The notes under the pieces: model-generated | Databases searched by the model: none | Told to the model about the DNA's origin: nothing | What the model saw: only the letters and a program-made list of their open reading frames with translations | From: Solirubrobacter sp963848475 | GTDB lineage: Bacteria; Actinomycetota; Thermoleophilia; Solirubrobacterales; Solirubrobacteraceae | DNA: 64,000 nt | Assembly: GCA_963848475.1 (NCBI GenBank) | Contig: CAWKDW010000004.1 | Span: 124,001 to 188,000 of the forward strand | Direction: 5' to 3' | Position numbers and translations under genes: made by a program | Shown here: positions 15,626 to 24,947 of the stretch, one piece after another | Layout of the letters: each line of letters begins with the position of its first letter | Position numbering within the stretch: the stretch's first letter is position 1

Positions 15626-16606
15626 ATGCCTCCTCATGTTGGAGGTAGCCTCCATGGCATGACTCCGCTAGAGCGCCGTGTGAATATGGCTGCCGTCTTC
15701 ATCCCGTTCGCCGTCACCGCCGTCGCGATCTTCGTGTTCTGGGGTAGCTGGCTGAACTGGTCCGACGTTGCCGTCTTCTCGTTCATGTACCTGATCAGTG
15801 GACTCGGCATCACCGTCGGGTTCCACCGCATGCTGACCCATCGTGCATTCCAGACGCACAAGGCGACGCGCTACGCATTCGCCTACATGGGCATGCTCGC
15901 GGTACAGGGGCCAGTCATCGACTGGGTCGCCGATCACCGCAAGCACCACGCGCACACGGACGTCGAGGGCGACCCGCACTCCCCGCACGTCGGTCACGGC
16001 GACGGCGTATCGGGCGCGCTGCGCGGCCTCTGGCACGCGCACGCCGGCTGGCTCTGGGAGACACACGGACAGGCCCGCGCGCACAAGTACGCCAAGGATC
16101 TCGTCGAGGACCGCGGCATGCGCATCCTCAACCGCAAGTTCCCGTGGATCGTGCTCGCCAGCCTCCTGATCCCCGCGCTCCTCGGCGGCCTGATCACCAT
16201 GAGCTGGAAGGGCGCGGTCACCGGCCTCATCTGGGGCGGCTTCGTCCGCATCTTCCTCCAGCACCACGTCACCTGGTCGGTCAACTCGGTCTGCCACTTC
16301 TTCGGCAAGCGCCGCTTCGACGTCGAGGATCAGTCGACCAACGTCTTCTGGCTCGCGATCCCGTCCTTCGGCGAGAGCTGGCACCACAACCACCACGCCT
16401 TCCCGCGCTCCGCCGCCCACGGCCTCAAGTGGTGGGAGATCGACCCGTCCGCGATGGTCATCGGCCTGATGAAGAAGACCGGCCTCGCATGGGACGTCGT
16501 CAAGATCGCGCCGGAGCGCCAGGCGCAGAAGCTCGTCGGCGCGACCAAGAAGCCCCCGGCCGCCGCACCGGTCGAGGAGGAGAAGGTCGCCGAGCCCGTC
16601 GCTTAG
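15626..16606 (+). CDS. Acyl-CoA (stearoyl-type delta-9) fatty acid desaturase
   Basis: This integral-membrane di-iron desaturase has all three histidine boxes: HRMLTH, HRKHHAHTD and HHNHHAF. It is 326 residues from the first ATG; ATG 15659 (MTPLERRVN) is a plausible alternative start. Four membrane segments flank the boxes, and a Lys/Ala/Pro-rich tail follows. It should introduce a cis double bond into acyl-CoA or acyl-lipid chains to adjust membrane fluidity. The upstream 50 bases (15576-15625) are strikingly AT-rich for this genome and probably contain the promoter. Confidence 0.9.
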   Translation: MPPHVGGSLHGMTPLERRVNMAAVFIPFAVTAVAIFVFWGSWLNWSDVAVFSFMYLISGLGITVGFHRMLTHRAFQTHKATRYAFAYMGMLAVQGPVIDWVADHRKHHAHTDVEGDPHSPHVGHGDGVSGALRGLWHAHAGWLWETHGQARAHKYAKDLVEDRGMRILNRKFPWIVLASLLIPALLGGLITMSWKGAVTGLIWGGFVRIFLQHHVTWSVNSVCHFFGKRRFDVEDQSTNVFWLAIPSFGESWHHNHHAFPRSAAHGLKWWEIDPSAMVIGLMKKTGLAWDVVKIAPERQAQKLVGATKKPPAAAPVEEEKVAEPVA

Positions 16607-17440
16607 CCCTTTGGCAGCAGTTCACCGAGCACGCGGATCGCGCGCTCGGTGATCGGGCTGGCGACGACGATCACCTCGTCGGCGCCGGCCTGACGCAGTT
16701 CCTCGATATGCGCCGCGAAACGTCCCTGCTGTACGGCGGGGACGTCCGGCTTTCGCTCCACCGGCATCCCGTCGAGCTGGACCAGCATGCACGCGCTGCG
16801 GTCCACCGTCTCCGGGATGCCGATCCGCTCGATCAGCTCGGTGAGGCCCTCGGGCGTGTTGCCGTAGTCATCCCACCAGGTGTTCCAGGCGTCGACGTGG
16901 GGCAGCGTGATCGAGAGCGTCCGCGGCCCGTTGGAGCCGATCATCAGCGGCGTCCTCCGCGCCGGCGTGGGCAGCAGCACGACGTCGTCGGCCTTGTGGA
17001 ACGTGCCGTCGAGCGTCACCCGCTCGCCGGCCGAGCAGCCCGCGGATGATCGCGAACGCCTCCTCGAACCGGCTCACGCGCTTGTCGAACGGGATGCCGA
17101 ACGCGTCGAACTCGCGCCGGTTCCAGCCTGACCCCAGCCCGAGCACGAAGCGCCCCTGGCTGATCTCGTCGATCGTCGAGGCCATCTTCGCCAGCACCGC
17201 CGGCGGGTGGAACCCGGCGCAGGCCACCAACGGCCCGATCCGCACCCGCTCCGTCGCGGCCGCGACCGCGCTCATCAGCGTCCACACCTCCCACGGCGCC
17301 CGCTCCGGACCGTCGTAGAGCAGGTGGTCGCCGATCCACACCGACTCGAACCCGACCTCCTCCGCGGCCTTCGCCATCGCCTCATACTCGGGCCAGCGCA
17401 CCTCGCGCTCGACCTCGGGAAGCTGAATTCCGATGCGCAC
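16603..17440 (-). CDS. LLM-class F420-dependent oxidoreductase (one frame change)
   Basis: The protein is a TIM-barrel luciferase-like oxidoreductase. The first part reads MRIGIQLPEVEREVRWPEYE, VWIGDHLLY, the family motif RIGPLVACAGFHPPAVLAKM and RFVLGLGSGWNRREFDAFG. After a frame change near 17037 it continues VTLDGTFHKADDVVLLPTPA and PLMIGSNGPRTL. Together these give about 279 residues, normal for actinobacterial F420-type members. The substrate is unknown. Its 3' end overlaps the convergent desaturase stop by 4 bases. Confidence 0.8.
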
Positions 17441-17450
17441 GGCGCGAAGC

Positions 17451-18392
17451 TTAGGTTTTCGCGGGCGACTCGGAGCGGATGACGAGGGCGACGGAGGCGA
17501 CGATGATGCCGGCGCCGACGAGGGTCAGCGGCGTGATCGTTTCGTTGAGGATGAGCCAGCCGAGGGCGATCGCGACGAGCGGGTTGACGTAGGCGTAGGT
17601 CGAGACCTTCGAGATCGGGGCGTTCTGGAGCAGCCAGGCGTAGCTGCTGTAGGCCAGCAGGGAACCAAAGGTGATCAGGTAGAGGAGCCCGCCGATCGAC
17701 CGGGCGGACCATTCGGCCGGGTGGATGTCATTGCCCTCGCCGGCGATCAGGGCCACGCCGACGATCACGAGGCCGCCGAGCAGGCTCTGCCAGGCGGTCG
17801 AGGTGAACGGATCGCGGGGCAGCGAGATGCGCGGGGAGGCGAACGAGCCGCTCGCCCACATCAGCGCGGCGCCGACGCAGGCCAGCAGGCCGGCGATCGT
17901 CGCCTCGCCCTCGGGATGGAGGATCAGCGCGAGGCCGCCGAAGCCGACGAGCACGGCGAGGATGCTGCGAGCCTTGACGCGCTCGCCGCTGAGGCGGCGC
18001 AGAAGGATGACCCAGAGGGGGACCGAGGCCACGAGCAGCGCGGCGAGGCCGGACGGGACCGTCTTCTCGGCGACGCTGATGACGGCGTTGGCGCCGGGCA
18101 GCATCAAGCCGACGAAGAGGGCGGACAGCAGCTCGGCCCGGGAGGGCCGCAGCACGGCGAGCCCGCGGCGCCAGACGAGGATGGGAAGGATGATCAGGCC
18201 GACGGCGATGAAGCGGACGCCCGCGCCCAGCAGCGGCGGGATCGTCTCGACCATCAGGGCGATGCCGAGGTACGTCGAACCCCAGACGATGTAGACGATC
18301 CACAGCGCCGTCCAGATCTTCCAGGGAGGTGCCTCCGCCGCCCGGTCGTTGTTGAGGATCGACCGGGCGGGGGTGGCTTCGATAACCGTCAC
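17451..18392 (-). CDS. EamA/DMT-family exporter
   Basis: The 313-residue protein has ten predicted membrane helices in two EamA repeats (WIVYIVWGSTYLGIALMVET opens the first; ASGSFASPRI and TFGSLLAYSSYAWLL mark the second). Family members export amino acids, metabolites or drugs. The 4-base overlap with the upstream small GNAT-like gene shows coupling, and the divergent LysR regulator at 18758 is the probable controller. The substrate cannot be told from sequence. Confidence 0.88.
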   Translation of the reverse strand: MTVIEATPARSILNNDRAAEAPPWKIWTALWIVYIVWGSTYLGIALMVETIPPLLGAGVRFIAVGLIILPILVWRRGLAVLRPSRAELLSALFVGLMLPGANAVISVAEKTVPSGLAALLVASVPLWVILLRRLSGERVKARSILAVLVGFGGLALILHPEGEATIAGLLACVGAALMWASGSFASPRISLPRDPFTSTAWQSLLGGLVIVGVALIAGEGNDIHPAEWSARSIGGLLYLITFGSLLAYSSYAWLLQNAPISKVSTYAYVNPLVAIALGWLILNETITPLTLVGAGIIVASVALVIRSESPAKT

Positions 18393-18649
18393 GAGGCTTT
18401 GAGGCCCCGCGCGCGGTACGCCAGCAGGTCGACGACGTCCGCCGTGCGGCGGAAGGGGTCGGCGACGCGCGCGCCGGTTGCGACCGACAACGCCGCCACG
18501 ACCTCGTCGCCGGACTCGGCGATCAGCAGGTCCCCGCCGGGGAGGGGCGAGGAGTCAAGCTCGGCCAGGCGGCGCAGGGCGGGTCCGTCGGAGCCACGCG
18601 CGGCTCGGATCACGACGGTTGGAGCGAGATGGGAAAGGGCTGCGGACAT
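18389..18649 (-). CDS. Small GNAT-like N-terminal-domain protein
   Basis: This 86-residue protein begins VVIRAARGSDGPALRRLAEL and continues GGDLLIAESGDEVVAALSVATG, which matches strands and helices 1-3 of GNAT acetyltransferases. The acetyl-CoA-binding half (QxxGxG/A) is absent, so it is probably not an acetyltransferase. A tail VADPFRRTADVVDLLAYRA follows. Similar short proteins occur in actinobacteria; the role is unknown. It overlaps the EamA gene start by 4 bases. Confidence 0.72.
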   Translation of the reverse strand: MSAALSHLAPTVVIRAARGSDGPALRRLAELDSSPLPGGDLLIAESGDEVVAALSVATGARVADPFRRTADVVDLLAYRARGLKAS

Positions 18650-18743
18650 GGTGTGTCTCCTGTAACGGACTGTGTTGGTAGGACGTGAGATTGATGGTGA
18701 TGCTTCCCTGTCATCAGTTCAAATGACCTTTTGCGGGCAGTGG

Positions 18744-18749
18744 TATAAG
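18744..18749 (+). promoter_or_regulatory. Likely -10 box of the LysR gene
   Basis: TATAAG lies 8 bases before ATG 18758 in a locally AT-rich stretch (18690-18757). At that spacing the transcript would begin at or within a few bases of the start codon, so leaderless translation is likely. No good -35 box is apparent. Nearby TGATG...CATCA symmetry (about 18694-18717) could be a LysR site. Confidence 0.4.
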
Positions 18750-18757
18750 TGTTTCTG

Positions 18758-19690
18758 ATGCTTGATGTTCGCCGCATGCGCGTGCTTCGAGAGGTCGCCG
18801 TCCGCGGCTCGTTCTCGGCTGCCGCGGAGTCGCTCTCCTTCACCCAGTCCGCCATCTCGCAGCAGGTCGCCGCGCTCGAGCGCGAGGCCGGCTGCACGCT
18901 CGTCCAGCGCAACGCGCGCGGGATCCGGCTCACCGAGGCCGGTGAGGCGCTCGTCCGCCACGCCGACGCGATCCTCGCGCGCCTCGCCGAGGCTGAGGCT
19001 GAGCTTGAGGCGATCGCGGGCCTGCGTGGCGGCCGCTTGCGGCTCGCGGCCTTCGAGTCCGCCGCCGCGACGCTGATGCCGCTGGCGATCGCCGCCTTCC
19101 GCGCCGAGCATCCCGGCGTCGAGCTGTCGATGATCATGTCCGAGCCGGAGGACTCCGCGCCGCTGCTGAAGACCGGCGAGCTGGACCTCGCGCTGGGCTT
19201 CGACGCGCGCGACCGCGCCGAGGTCGACGGGATCGCCCGCCACCGGCTGATCTCCGACCCGCTGCTGCTCGCGATGCCGCTCGACCACCCGCTGGCGCAC
19301 AAGCGCAACCTGCGGCTCGCCGACCTGGCCGAGGACCCATGGATCGCGGGCACGACCGACTGCGAATGCAACCGGCTGATCAACCGCGCATGCGCGGTCG
19401 CCGGGTTCGAACCGCGGATCGCCTTCGAGACCGACGACTACACCGCGATGCAGGGCTTCGTGGCCGCGGGCGTCGGCGTCTCGCTGATCGCCGAGCTCGG
19501 CCTGACGAGCATCCGCGACGACATCGTCGTGCGCTCGCTCGGCCGTGAGACGCCGATCCGCGAGGTCTATGCCGCCACGCTGATCGACGCGCATCGCACT
19601 CCGGCGACGCTCGCCATGCTCGACATCCTGGCGGCCGTTGCGTCCCGGTATGAGAAGCGGCGCCCGCAACTGCAGCTCGTCGCGGGCTAG
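18758..19690 (+). CDS. LysR-family transcriptional regulator
   Basis: The 310-residue protein has the LysR winged helix at the N terminus (MRVLREVAVRGSFSAAAE, LSFTQSAISQQVAALEREAG) and a periplasmic-binding-protein-like effector domain (GGRLRLAAFESAAATLMP, FETDDYTAMQGFVAAGVGVS). ATG 18758 was preferred over GTG 18749 because it gives the normal family N-terminus. It is divergent from the small GNAT-like and EamA exporter genes and probably regulates them. Confidence 0.9.
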   Translation: MLDVRRMRVLREVAVRGSFSAAAESLSFTQSAISQQVAALEREAGCTLVQRNARGIRLTEAGEALVRHADAILARLAEAEAELEAIAGLRGGRLRLAAFESAAATLMPLAIAAFRAEHPGVELSMIMSEPEDSAPLLKTGELDLALGFDARDRAEVDGIARHRLISDPLLLAMPLDHPLAHKRNLRLADLAEDPWIAGTTDCECNRLINRACAVAGFEPRIAFETDDYTAMQGFVAAGVGVSLIAELGLTSIRDDIVVRSLGRETPIREVYAATLIDAHRTPATLAMLDILAAVASRYEKRRPQLQLVAG

Positions 19691-19693
19691 CGG

Positions 19694-20332
19694 CTACGCC
19701 TGCGCCAGGCCGTTGGCGTAGGCGTAGACGACCGCCTGTGCGCGATCGCGCGCGCCGATCTTGGCGAAGATGTGGTTGACGTGGCTCTTCACCGTGGCCG
19801 CCGAGACCACCAGACGCTCCGCGATCTCCGTGTTGGTCAGGCCTTCGGCGATCAGGCCGAGGACCTCGACCTCGCGTGGGGTGAGGTCGTCGGGTGCTTC
19901 GCTGGGCGCTGCGGGCGCGCTGACCGCGGCGAGGACGTGGTGCTGGATCGCGGGGTCCAGCGCCGCCTCGCCGCGGGCGACCGCCTCGATCGCGGCGCGA
20001 ATCTGCTCCGCTCCGGCGTCCTTGGTCAGGTAGCCGCGGGCGCCGGCTCTGAGCGCGCCGAGCACGGAGGCGTCGTCCGCGTAGGTGGTGAGCGCGATCG
20101 CGCGCGGGCGCTCGCCGCGGGCGGCGAGCCGGCGGATCGCTTCGGTGCCGTCCATCCGCGGCATCCGCAGGTCCATCAGCACCACGTCGGGGTCGTGCTC
20201 GGCGGCGAGCTCGAGCGCCGCCTCGCCGTCGGCGGCGGTGCCGACGAGCTCGATGCCGTCGAGCAGCCCGAGCAGCGTCCCGAGGCCCTCGCGGACCACG
20301 CGCTGATCGTCGGCGAGCAGGACCCGGATCAT
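19694..20332 (-). CDS. NarL/FixJ-type response regulator
   Basis: This 212-residue protein has a receiver domain with LLADDQRVVREGL, the phospho-acceptor in VVLMDLRMPRMDG and the conserved Lys in GARGYLTKDAG, followed by a LuxR helix-turn-helix (LTPREVEVLGLIAEGLTNTEIAERL). It overlaps the histidine kinase gene by 4 bases and forms a two-component pair with it. The divergent ABC exporter is a probable target. Confidence 0.95.
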   Translation of the reverse strand: MIRVLLADDQRVVREGLGTLLGLLDGIELVGTAADGEAALELAAEHDPDVVLMDLRMPRMDGTEAIRRLAARGERPRAIALTTYADDASVLGALRAGARGYLTKDAGAEQIRAAIEAVARGEAALDPAIQHHVLAAVSAPAAPSEAPDDLTPREVEVLGLIAEGLTNTEIAERLVVSAATVKSHVNHIFAKIGARDRAQAVVYAYANGLAQA

Positions 20333-21519
20333 GTCGAGCGAAGCGGTGACGAGGGCCTACGGGGATCTTGCTCGCTGAGGCGATCTGCCCGAGGCAGCGG
20401 CAGCCAGAGCTCGACGCGGAAGCCGTCGTCGGTCGGGCCCGCGTGCAGGCGCCCGCCGAGCAGCTCGGCGCGCTCGCGCATCCCGGTCAGTCCGTACCCG
20501 CGACCGTTGATCACGGGTGCCGCTTCGCCGTGGTCCTGGACGCTGAGCGTGGTGCCGTCGTCGGTGTAGGCGAGCGTCAGCTCCACACGCTCGGACGCGC
20601 TGTGGCGGCGGACGTTGGTCAGCGCCTCCTGGGCGGTGCGGTAGAGCGCGAGCCGCGCCTCGGACGAGGCCTCGTGGGGGGTGCCGCTGACCGTGAACGT
20701 CGTGTTGGGGAAGCCCCGCGCGAGGTCCTCGAGCTGGGGCAGATCGTCGCCGCGCAGGGCGGAGATCGCCTCGCGCGCCTCGGTCAGCCCGCTCACCGCG
20801 AGATGGTGCGCGCGCTCCAGGCCCGCGATCACCTCGGGGTCGGCGCCGCGGTCGCGCGCCAGCAGTCGTGAGCCCTCCAGCTGCAGCGCGAGCGCGGACA
20901 GCGAGTGTGCGAGCACGTCGTGCAGTTCGCGCGCGACGCGGCCGCGTTCGGCCAGTGCGGCCGACTCGGCGTGTGCGGCGCGCGACTCACGCAGCTCGAC
21001 GACGAGCTTCTCGGCCTCCTCGCGGCGCCTGCCGAGCCGGCGGACCAGCCGCATGATCAAGAACCACGGGAGCACCGAGAACAGCAGGCCCGCGATGACG
21101 GCCGGGTTCTCGCCCTCGATCAGCTCGATCGCGACCAGCCCGGCGACGGTGCCGCCGCAGACGATGATCGCGGCGTCGCGGCCGAGCCGGATGCCGCCGA
21201 TCGCCATCACGAAGTAGACGCCCGCATAGCCCGCGCTGTCGGGCTGGACGGAGGCGAAGACGAGCGTCGCGATGCCGACGAGGGCGAGCCCGGCGAAGCG
21301 CGCGCCCGGCCACCACTCTTGGCGGCGGACGGACAGGACGAGGCCGGTCGAGAGCGCGAGGATCGCGAGGATCACCAGCGGCCCGTCGCCGTGCAGGCTC
21401 GGCTTCGGATCCGTGAACACGGTCGAGATCAGCACGGTCGCCATCGCGATCCAGCCGACGATCCGCAGCGCCTGCGGCGGGCCGTCGGTCGAGGGCGGTG
21501 TGAGATCGCTGAACTTCAC
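20329..21519 (-). CDS. Membrane histidine kinase (HisKA_3 type)
   Basis: The sensor has about four to six membrane segments in its first 170 residues (for example VGWIAMATVLISTVF and GPLVILAILALSTGLVL), a dimerisation/phospho-acceptor helix VARELHDVLAHSLSALALQ with the acceptor His, and a HATPase region (YRTAQEALTNVRRHS, RGYGLTGMRERAELLGG). GTG 21519 gives a 396-residue protein; starts farther upstream remain possible. It signals to the overlapping response regulator. The stimulus is unknown. Confidence 0.88.
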   Translation of the reverse strand: MKFSDLTPPSTDGPPQALRIVGWIAMATVLISTVFTDPKPSLHGDGPLVILAILALSTGLVLSVRRQEWWPGARFAGLALVGIATLVFASVQPDSAGYAGVYFVMAIGGIRLGRDAAIIVCGGTVAGLVAIELIEGENPAVIAGLLFSVLPWFLIMRLVRRLGRRREEAEKLVVELRESRAAHAESAALAERGRVARELHDVLAHSLSALALQLEGSRLLARDRGADPEVIAGLERAHHLAVSGLTEAREAISALRGDDLPQLEDLARGFPNTTFTVSGTPHEASSEARLALYRTAQEALTNVRRHSASERVELTLAYTDDGTTLSVQDHGEAAPVINGRGYGLTGMRERAELLGGRLHAGPTDDGFRVELWLPLPRADRLSEQDPRRPSSPLRST

Positions 21520-21655
21520 GCTGCCGGGAACGGTAGGGCCCGCGCGACCCGCCTTCATCGGCGAGCGGGTTGAACCGTCTCCACCCACGGGTGGAGAGAA
21601 CGATTGGACCCCCGCGCCGATGACGCGGAGGCGGTCGCGATCGATACTGTCGAGC

Positions 21656-22564
21656 ATGACGATGGACTCACTTGACGCCGTCCGGGTCCGCGGCCTGCGC
21701 AAGGCGTACGGCGAGCTGATGGCACTCGACGGCGTGGACCTGACCGTCGCGCGCGGCGAGGTGCTCGCGCTGCTCGGTCCCAACGGCGCCGGCAAGACGA
21801 CGATGGTCGAGATCCTCGAAGGCCACCGGCGCGCAGACGCCGGCTCGGTCTCGGTACTCGGCTACGACCCGGGCAAACGTGAGCGCGCCTTCCGTTCGAA
21901 GATCGGGATCGTGCTGCAGGAGGCCGGACTGGACCCCTCGATCACGGTTCGCGAGGCGCTCGAGCTCTACGGCGCCGCCTACCCGAACCCGAAGCCGGCG
22001 ATGGAACTGCTCGAGCTGGTCGGGCTCGCCGAGCGCCCCGGCGAGCGCGCCTCGAACCTCTCCGGCGGCCAGCGGCGCCGGCTCGACCTCGCGCTCGGGC
22101 TCCTCGGTGACCCCGAGCTGATCTTCCTCGACGAGCCGACGACCGGCTTCGACCCGGCCGCGCGGCGCCAGTCGTGGGAGACGATCTCCAACCTGCGCTC
22201 GCTGGGCAAGTCGATCCTGCTCACCACGCACTACATGGAGGAGGCGCAGCGGCTCGCGGACCGCGTCATCGTGCTCGCGAAGGGTCGCGTCGTCGCCGAG
22301 GGCACGCCGGACGAGCTCGGCAGCGGCGACGACACCACGCTCGTCGGCTTCCGCCTTCCCGCCTTCCACGACTCCCTGCCCCTACCCGAGGACGCGAGCG
22401 TCGAGCGCGGCGTGGTGAGCTTCCGCACCGCGACGCCGACGCGCGACCTCGCGCCGCTGCTCGAGTGGGCCGCGCATCGCGGCATGGAGCTCGAACACCT
22501 GACCGTCACGCGTCCCACGCTCGAGGACGTCTATCTCGAACTGACCGAGGAGGCAGCCGCATGA
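21656..22564 (+). CDS. ABC transporter ATP-binding protein (drug/antibiotic exporter type)
   Basis: The 302-residue ATPase has Walker A GPNGAGKTT, the signature NLSGGQRRRLDLALGLLG, Walker B LIFLDEPTTGFDP and the switch His in LLTTHYMEEA. A C-terminal extension ending LTVTRPTLEDVYLELT is typical of DrrA-type ABC-2 exporters. It pairs with the permease that overlaps it by 4 bases and lies divergent from a two-component system, an arrangement typical of envelope-stress or antibiotic-induced exporters. Confidence 0.94.
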   Translation: MTMDSLDAVRVRGLRKAYGELMALDGVDLTVARGEVLALLGPNGAGKTTMVEILEGHRRADAGSVSVLGYDPGKRERAFRSKIGIVLQEAGLDPSITVREALELYGAAYPNPKPAMELLELVGLAERPGERASNLSGGQRRRLDLALGLLGDPELIFLDEPTTGFDPAARRQSWETISNLRSLGKSILLTTHYMEEAQRLADRVIVLAKGRVVAEGTPDELGSGDDTTLVGFRLPAFHDSLPLPEDASVERGVVSFRTATPTRDLAPLLEWAAHRGMELEHLTVTRPTLEDVYLELTEEAAA

Positions 22565-23340
22565 GCGCATTCGCCGCCGAACTGCCGCTGCTGGGCCGCT
22601 GGATCACGGGCCGCATCCGGATGAACCTGCGCAACCCGCGGGCGATCGTCTTCACCTTCGCGTTCCCGCTGATCCTGGTCCTGCTCTTCAGCGCCATCAA
22701 CGGCAACGCGGAGGTCGTCGCCTACGGCGAGAAGATCCGCTTCGCCCAGTTCTACACGCCCGCGATCGCGGTCTTCAGCCTCGTCACCGCGTGTTACACG
22801 ACGCTCATCCTCGGCCTCGCGACCGCGCGCGATCAGGGCCTGCTCAAGCGCGTCCGCGGGACGCCGCTGCCGATGGGCATCTACCTCGGCTCGTGGGTCG
22901 CGGGCGCCGCGGCCACGGGCTTCGCCGCCGTCCTGCTGCTGTTCGCGGTCACGATTCCCGCGTTCGGCGTCGAGATCAACGCCAACACGCTGCCCGCCGC
23001 CGTGGTCACGCTGCTGATGGGCGCCGCCTGCCTGGCATCGCTCGGCGTCGCCGTCGCGAGCGTCGTCAAGAACGCCGATCAGGCGATGCCCGTCGCCCAG
23101 CTCACGTTCCTGCCGATCTCCTTCATCTCGGGCATCTGGTTCCCGCTCGACGGCGCGCCCGAATGGCTCGTGAAGCTGTCGGACTTCTTCCCCTTGTCGC
23201 ACATCGTCAACGCGTTCGGCGGCTGCTTTGTGCCGGGCGTGACGGGGAACGGGTTCAACGGCGGCGACCTGGCCGCGATCGCGATCTGGACCGCCGCCGG
23301 CCTGTTGGTAGCGGTGCGCCGTTTCCGCTGGGAGCCGTAG
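22561..23340 (+). CDS. ABC-2 type permease
   Basis: This 259-residue membrane protein has six helices and ABC-2 features: RNPRAIVFTFAFPLILVLLF near the N terminus, RDQGLLKRVRGTPLP and FPLSHIVNAFGGCF near the end. It forms the exporter with the overlapping ATPase gene (ATGA overlap). The substrate is unknown. Confidence 0.92.
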   Translation: MSAFAAELPLLGRWITGRIRMNLRNPRAIVFTFAFPLILVLLFSAINGNAEVVAYGEKIRFAQFYTPAIAVFSLVTACYTTLILGLATARDQGLLKRVRGTPLPMGIYLGSWVAGAAATGFAAVLLLFAVTIPAFGVEINANTLPAAVVTLLMGAACLASLGVAVASVVKNADQAMPVAQLTFLPISFISGIWFPLDGAPEWLVKLSDFFPLSHIVNAFGGCFVPGVTGNGFNGGDLAAIAIWTAAGLLVAVRRFRWEP

Positions 23341-23351
23341 CCTCTCGGTGC

Positions 23352-24947
23352 ATGTGGTTCCAGAGCGCGGTCGTCTACCAGATCTATCCCCGCAGCTTCG
23401 CCGATTCCGATGGGGACGGGATCGGCGATCTCGGCGGGATCGCGGCGCATCTCGACCACCTCGAGGCGCTCGGCGTCGACGTGCTCTGGCTGTCGCCGGT
23501 CTACCCCTCGCCGCAGGATGACGCCGGGTACGACATCAGCGACTACCAGGACATCGAGCCGGTGTTCGGGACGTTGGCGCAGTTCGACGCGCTGCTCGCC
23601 GGCGTCCACTCGCGCGGGATGAAGCTGATCATGGATCTGGTGGTGAACCACACGTCCGACGAGCACCCGTGGTTCGTCGAGTCGCGCTCCTCGCTGGATA
23701 ACCCGAAGCGCGACTGGTACTGGTGGCGTGAGGAGCTTCCCAACGACTGGCGCTCGTTCTTCTCAGGCCCGGCGTGGGAGCTCGACGAGGCCACCGGCGA
23801 GCACTACCTGCACCTGTTCTCGCGCAAGCAGCCCGATCTCAACTGGGAGAACCCGGCCGTCCGCGAGGCCGTGTACGAGATGATGCGCTGGTGGCTGGAC
23901 CGCGGGGTCGACGGCTTCCGCATGGACGTCATCAACCTGATCTCCAAGCCGCCCGGGCTGCCTGACGGCGATGCCGCCGCCTTGTGCAGCCACGGGCCGC
24001 GGCTGCACGAGTTCCTGCAGGAGATGCACCGCTCGGTCTTCGCGGGGCGCTCCGGGCTGCTGACGGTGGGTGAGACGCCCGGCGCGACGGTCGACGAGGC
24101 CCGCTTGTTCACTGACCCCGCGCGTGGCGAGGTCGACATGATCTTCCAGTTCGAGCACGTCCAGCTCGATCAGGGGCCGACGTCGAAGTGGGACATGAAG
24201 CCGCTGCGGCTGACGGAATTGAAGGCGTCGCTGGGGCGCTGGCAGGAGGCGCTCGCCGACGTCGGCTGGAACAGCCTCTACTGGAACAACCACGACCAGC
24301 CGCGCGCGGTCTCGCGCTTCGGCGACGACGGCGAGCACCGCGTGGCGGCGGCGAAGATGCTCGGCACCGTCCTGCACCTGCACCGCGGGACGCCGTACGT
24401 CTACCAGGGCGAGGAGCTCGGGATGACGAACGCGCCGTGGGCGACGATCGAGGACTTCCGCGATATCGAATCTCTGAATCACTACGCCGAGGCCGTCGCC
24501 TCGGGAGCGGCGCCGGACGACGTGTTGCTCGCGCTGCGCACGATGGGCCGCGACAACGCGCGCACGCCCGTGCAGTGGGACGCAGGCCCGCAGGCCGGGT
24601 TCACGACCGGCGAGCCCTGGCTCCCGGTCAATCCCAACCATGTGGAGATCAACGCCGAGGCCGAGCGTTCCGATCCTGATTCCGTCTTCCATCACTATCG
24701 CCGGATCATCGAGCTGCGTCACACGCTGCCGGTCATCGCCGACGGCGACTTCACGATGCTGCTGGAGCACGAGGAGCGCGTCTACGCGTTCACGCGTGCG
24801 CTGGACGGCGTCGAGCTGCTCGTGCTCGGCAACTTCAGCGGCGACGAGGTGATCGTCGACCTCCCGGACTGGGAGTCCGCGGAGCCACTCATCGGGTCCG
24901 CGGGGCTGGTTCTCGCTCCGTGGGAGGGGAAGGTGTTCCGGCGCTGA
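23352..24947 (+). CDS. GH13 alpha-glucosidase / oligo-1,6-glucosidase
   Basis: The 531-residue cytoplasmic GH13 enzyme begins WFQSAVVYQIYPRSFADSDG, the standard oligo-1,6-glucosidase/alpha-glucosidase opening. It has the nucleophile in GFRMDVINL, the acid/base in LLTVGETPGATV and the transition-state Asp in NNHDQPRAVSRFG. It should hydrolyse alpha-linked gluco-oligosaccharides or related disaccharides. No signal peptide is present. The 3' end overlaps the convergent uracil permease gene by about 59 bases. Confidence 0.92.
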   Translation: MWFQSAVVYQIYPRSFADSDGDGIGDLGGIAAHLDHLEALGVDVLWLSPVYPSPQDDAGYDISDYQDIEPVFGTLAQFDALLAGVHSRGMKLIMDLVVNHTSDEHPWFVESRSSLDNPKRDWYWWREELPNDWRSFFSGPAWELDEATGEHYLHLFSRKQPDLNWENPAVREAVYEMMRWWLDRGVDGFRMDVINLISKPPGLPDGDAAALCSHGPRLHEFLQEMHRSVFAGRSGLLTVGETPGATVDEARLFTDPARGEVDMIFQFEHVQLDQGPTSKWDMKPLRLTELKASLGRWQEALADVGWNSLYWNNHDQPRAVSRFGDDGEHRVAAAKMLGTVLHLHRGTPYVYQGEELGMTNAPWATIEDFRDIESLNHYAEAVASGAAPDDVLLALRTMGRDNARTPVQWDAGPQAGFTTGEPWLPVNPNHVEINAEAERSDPDSVFHHYRRIIELRHTLPVIADGDFTMLLEHEERVYAFTRALDGVELLVLGNFSGDEVIVDLPDWESAEPLIGSAGLVLAPWEGKVFRR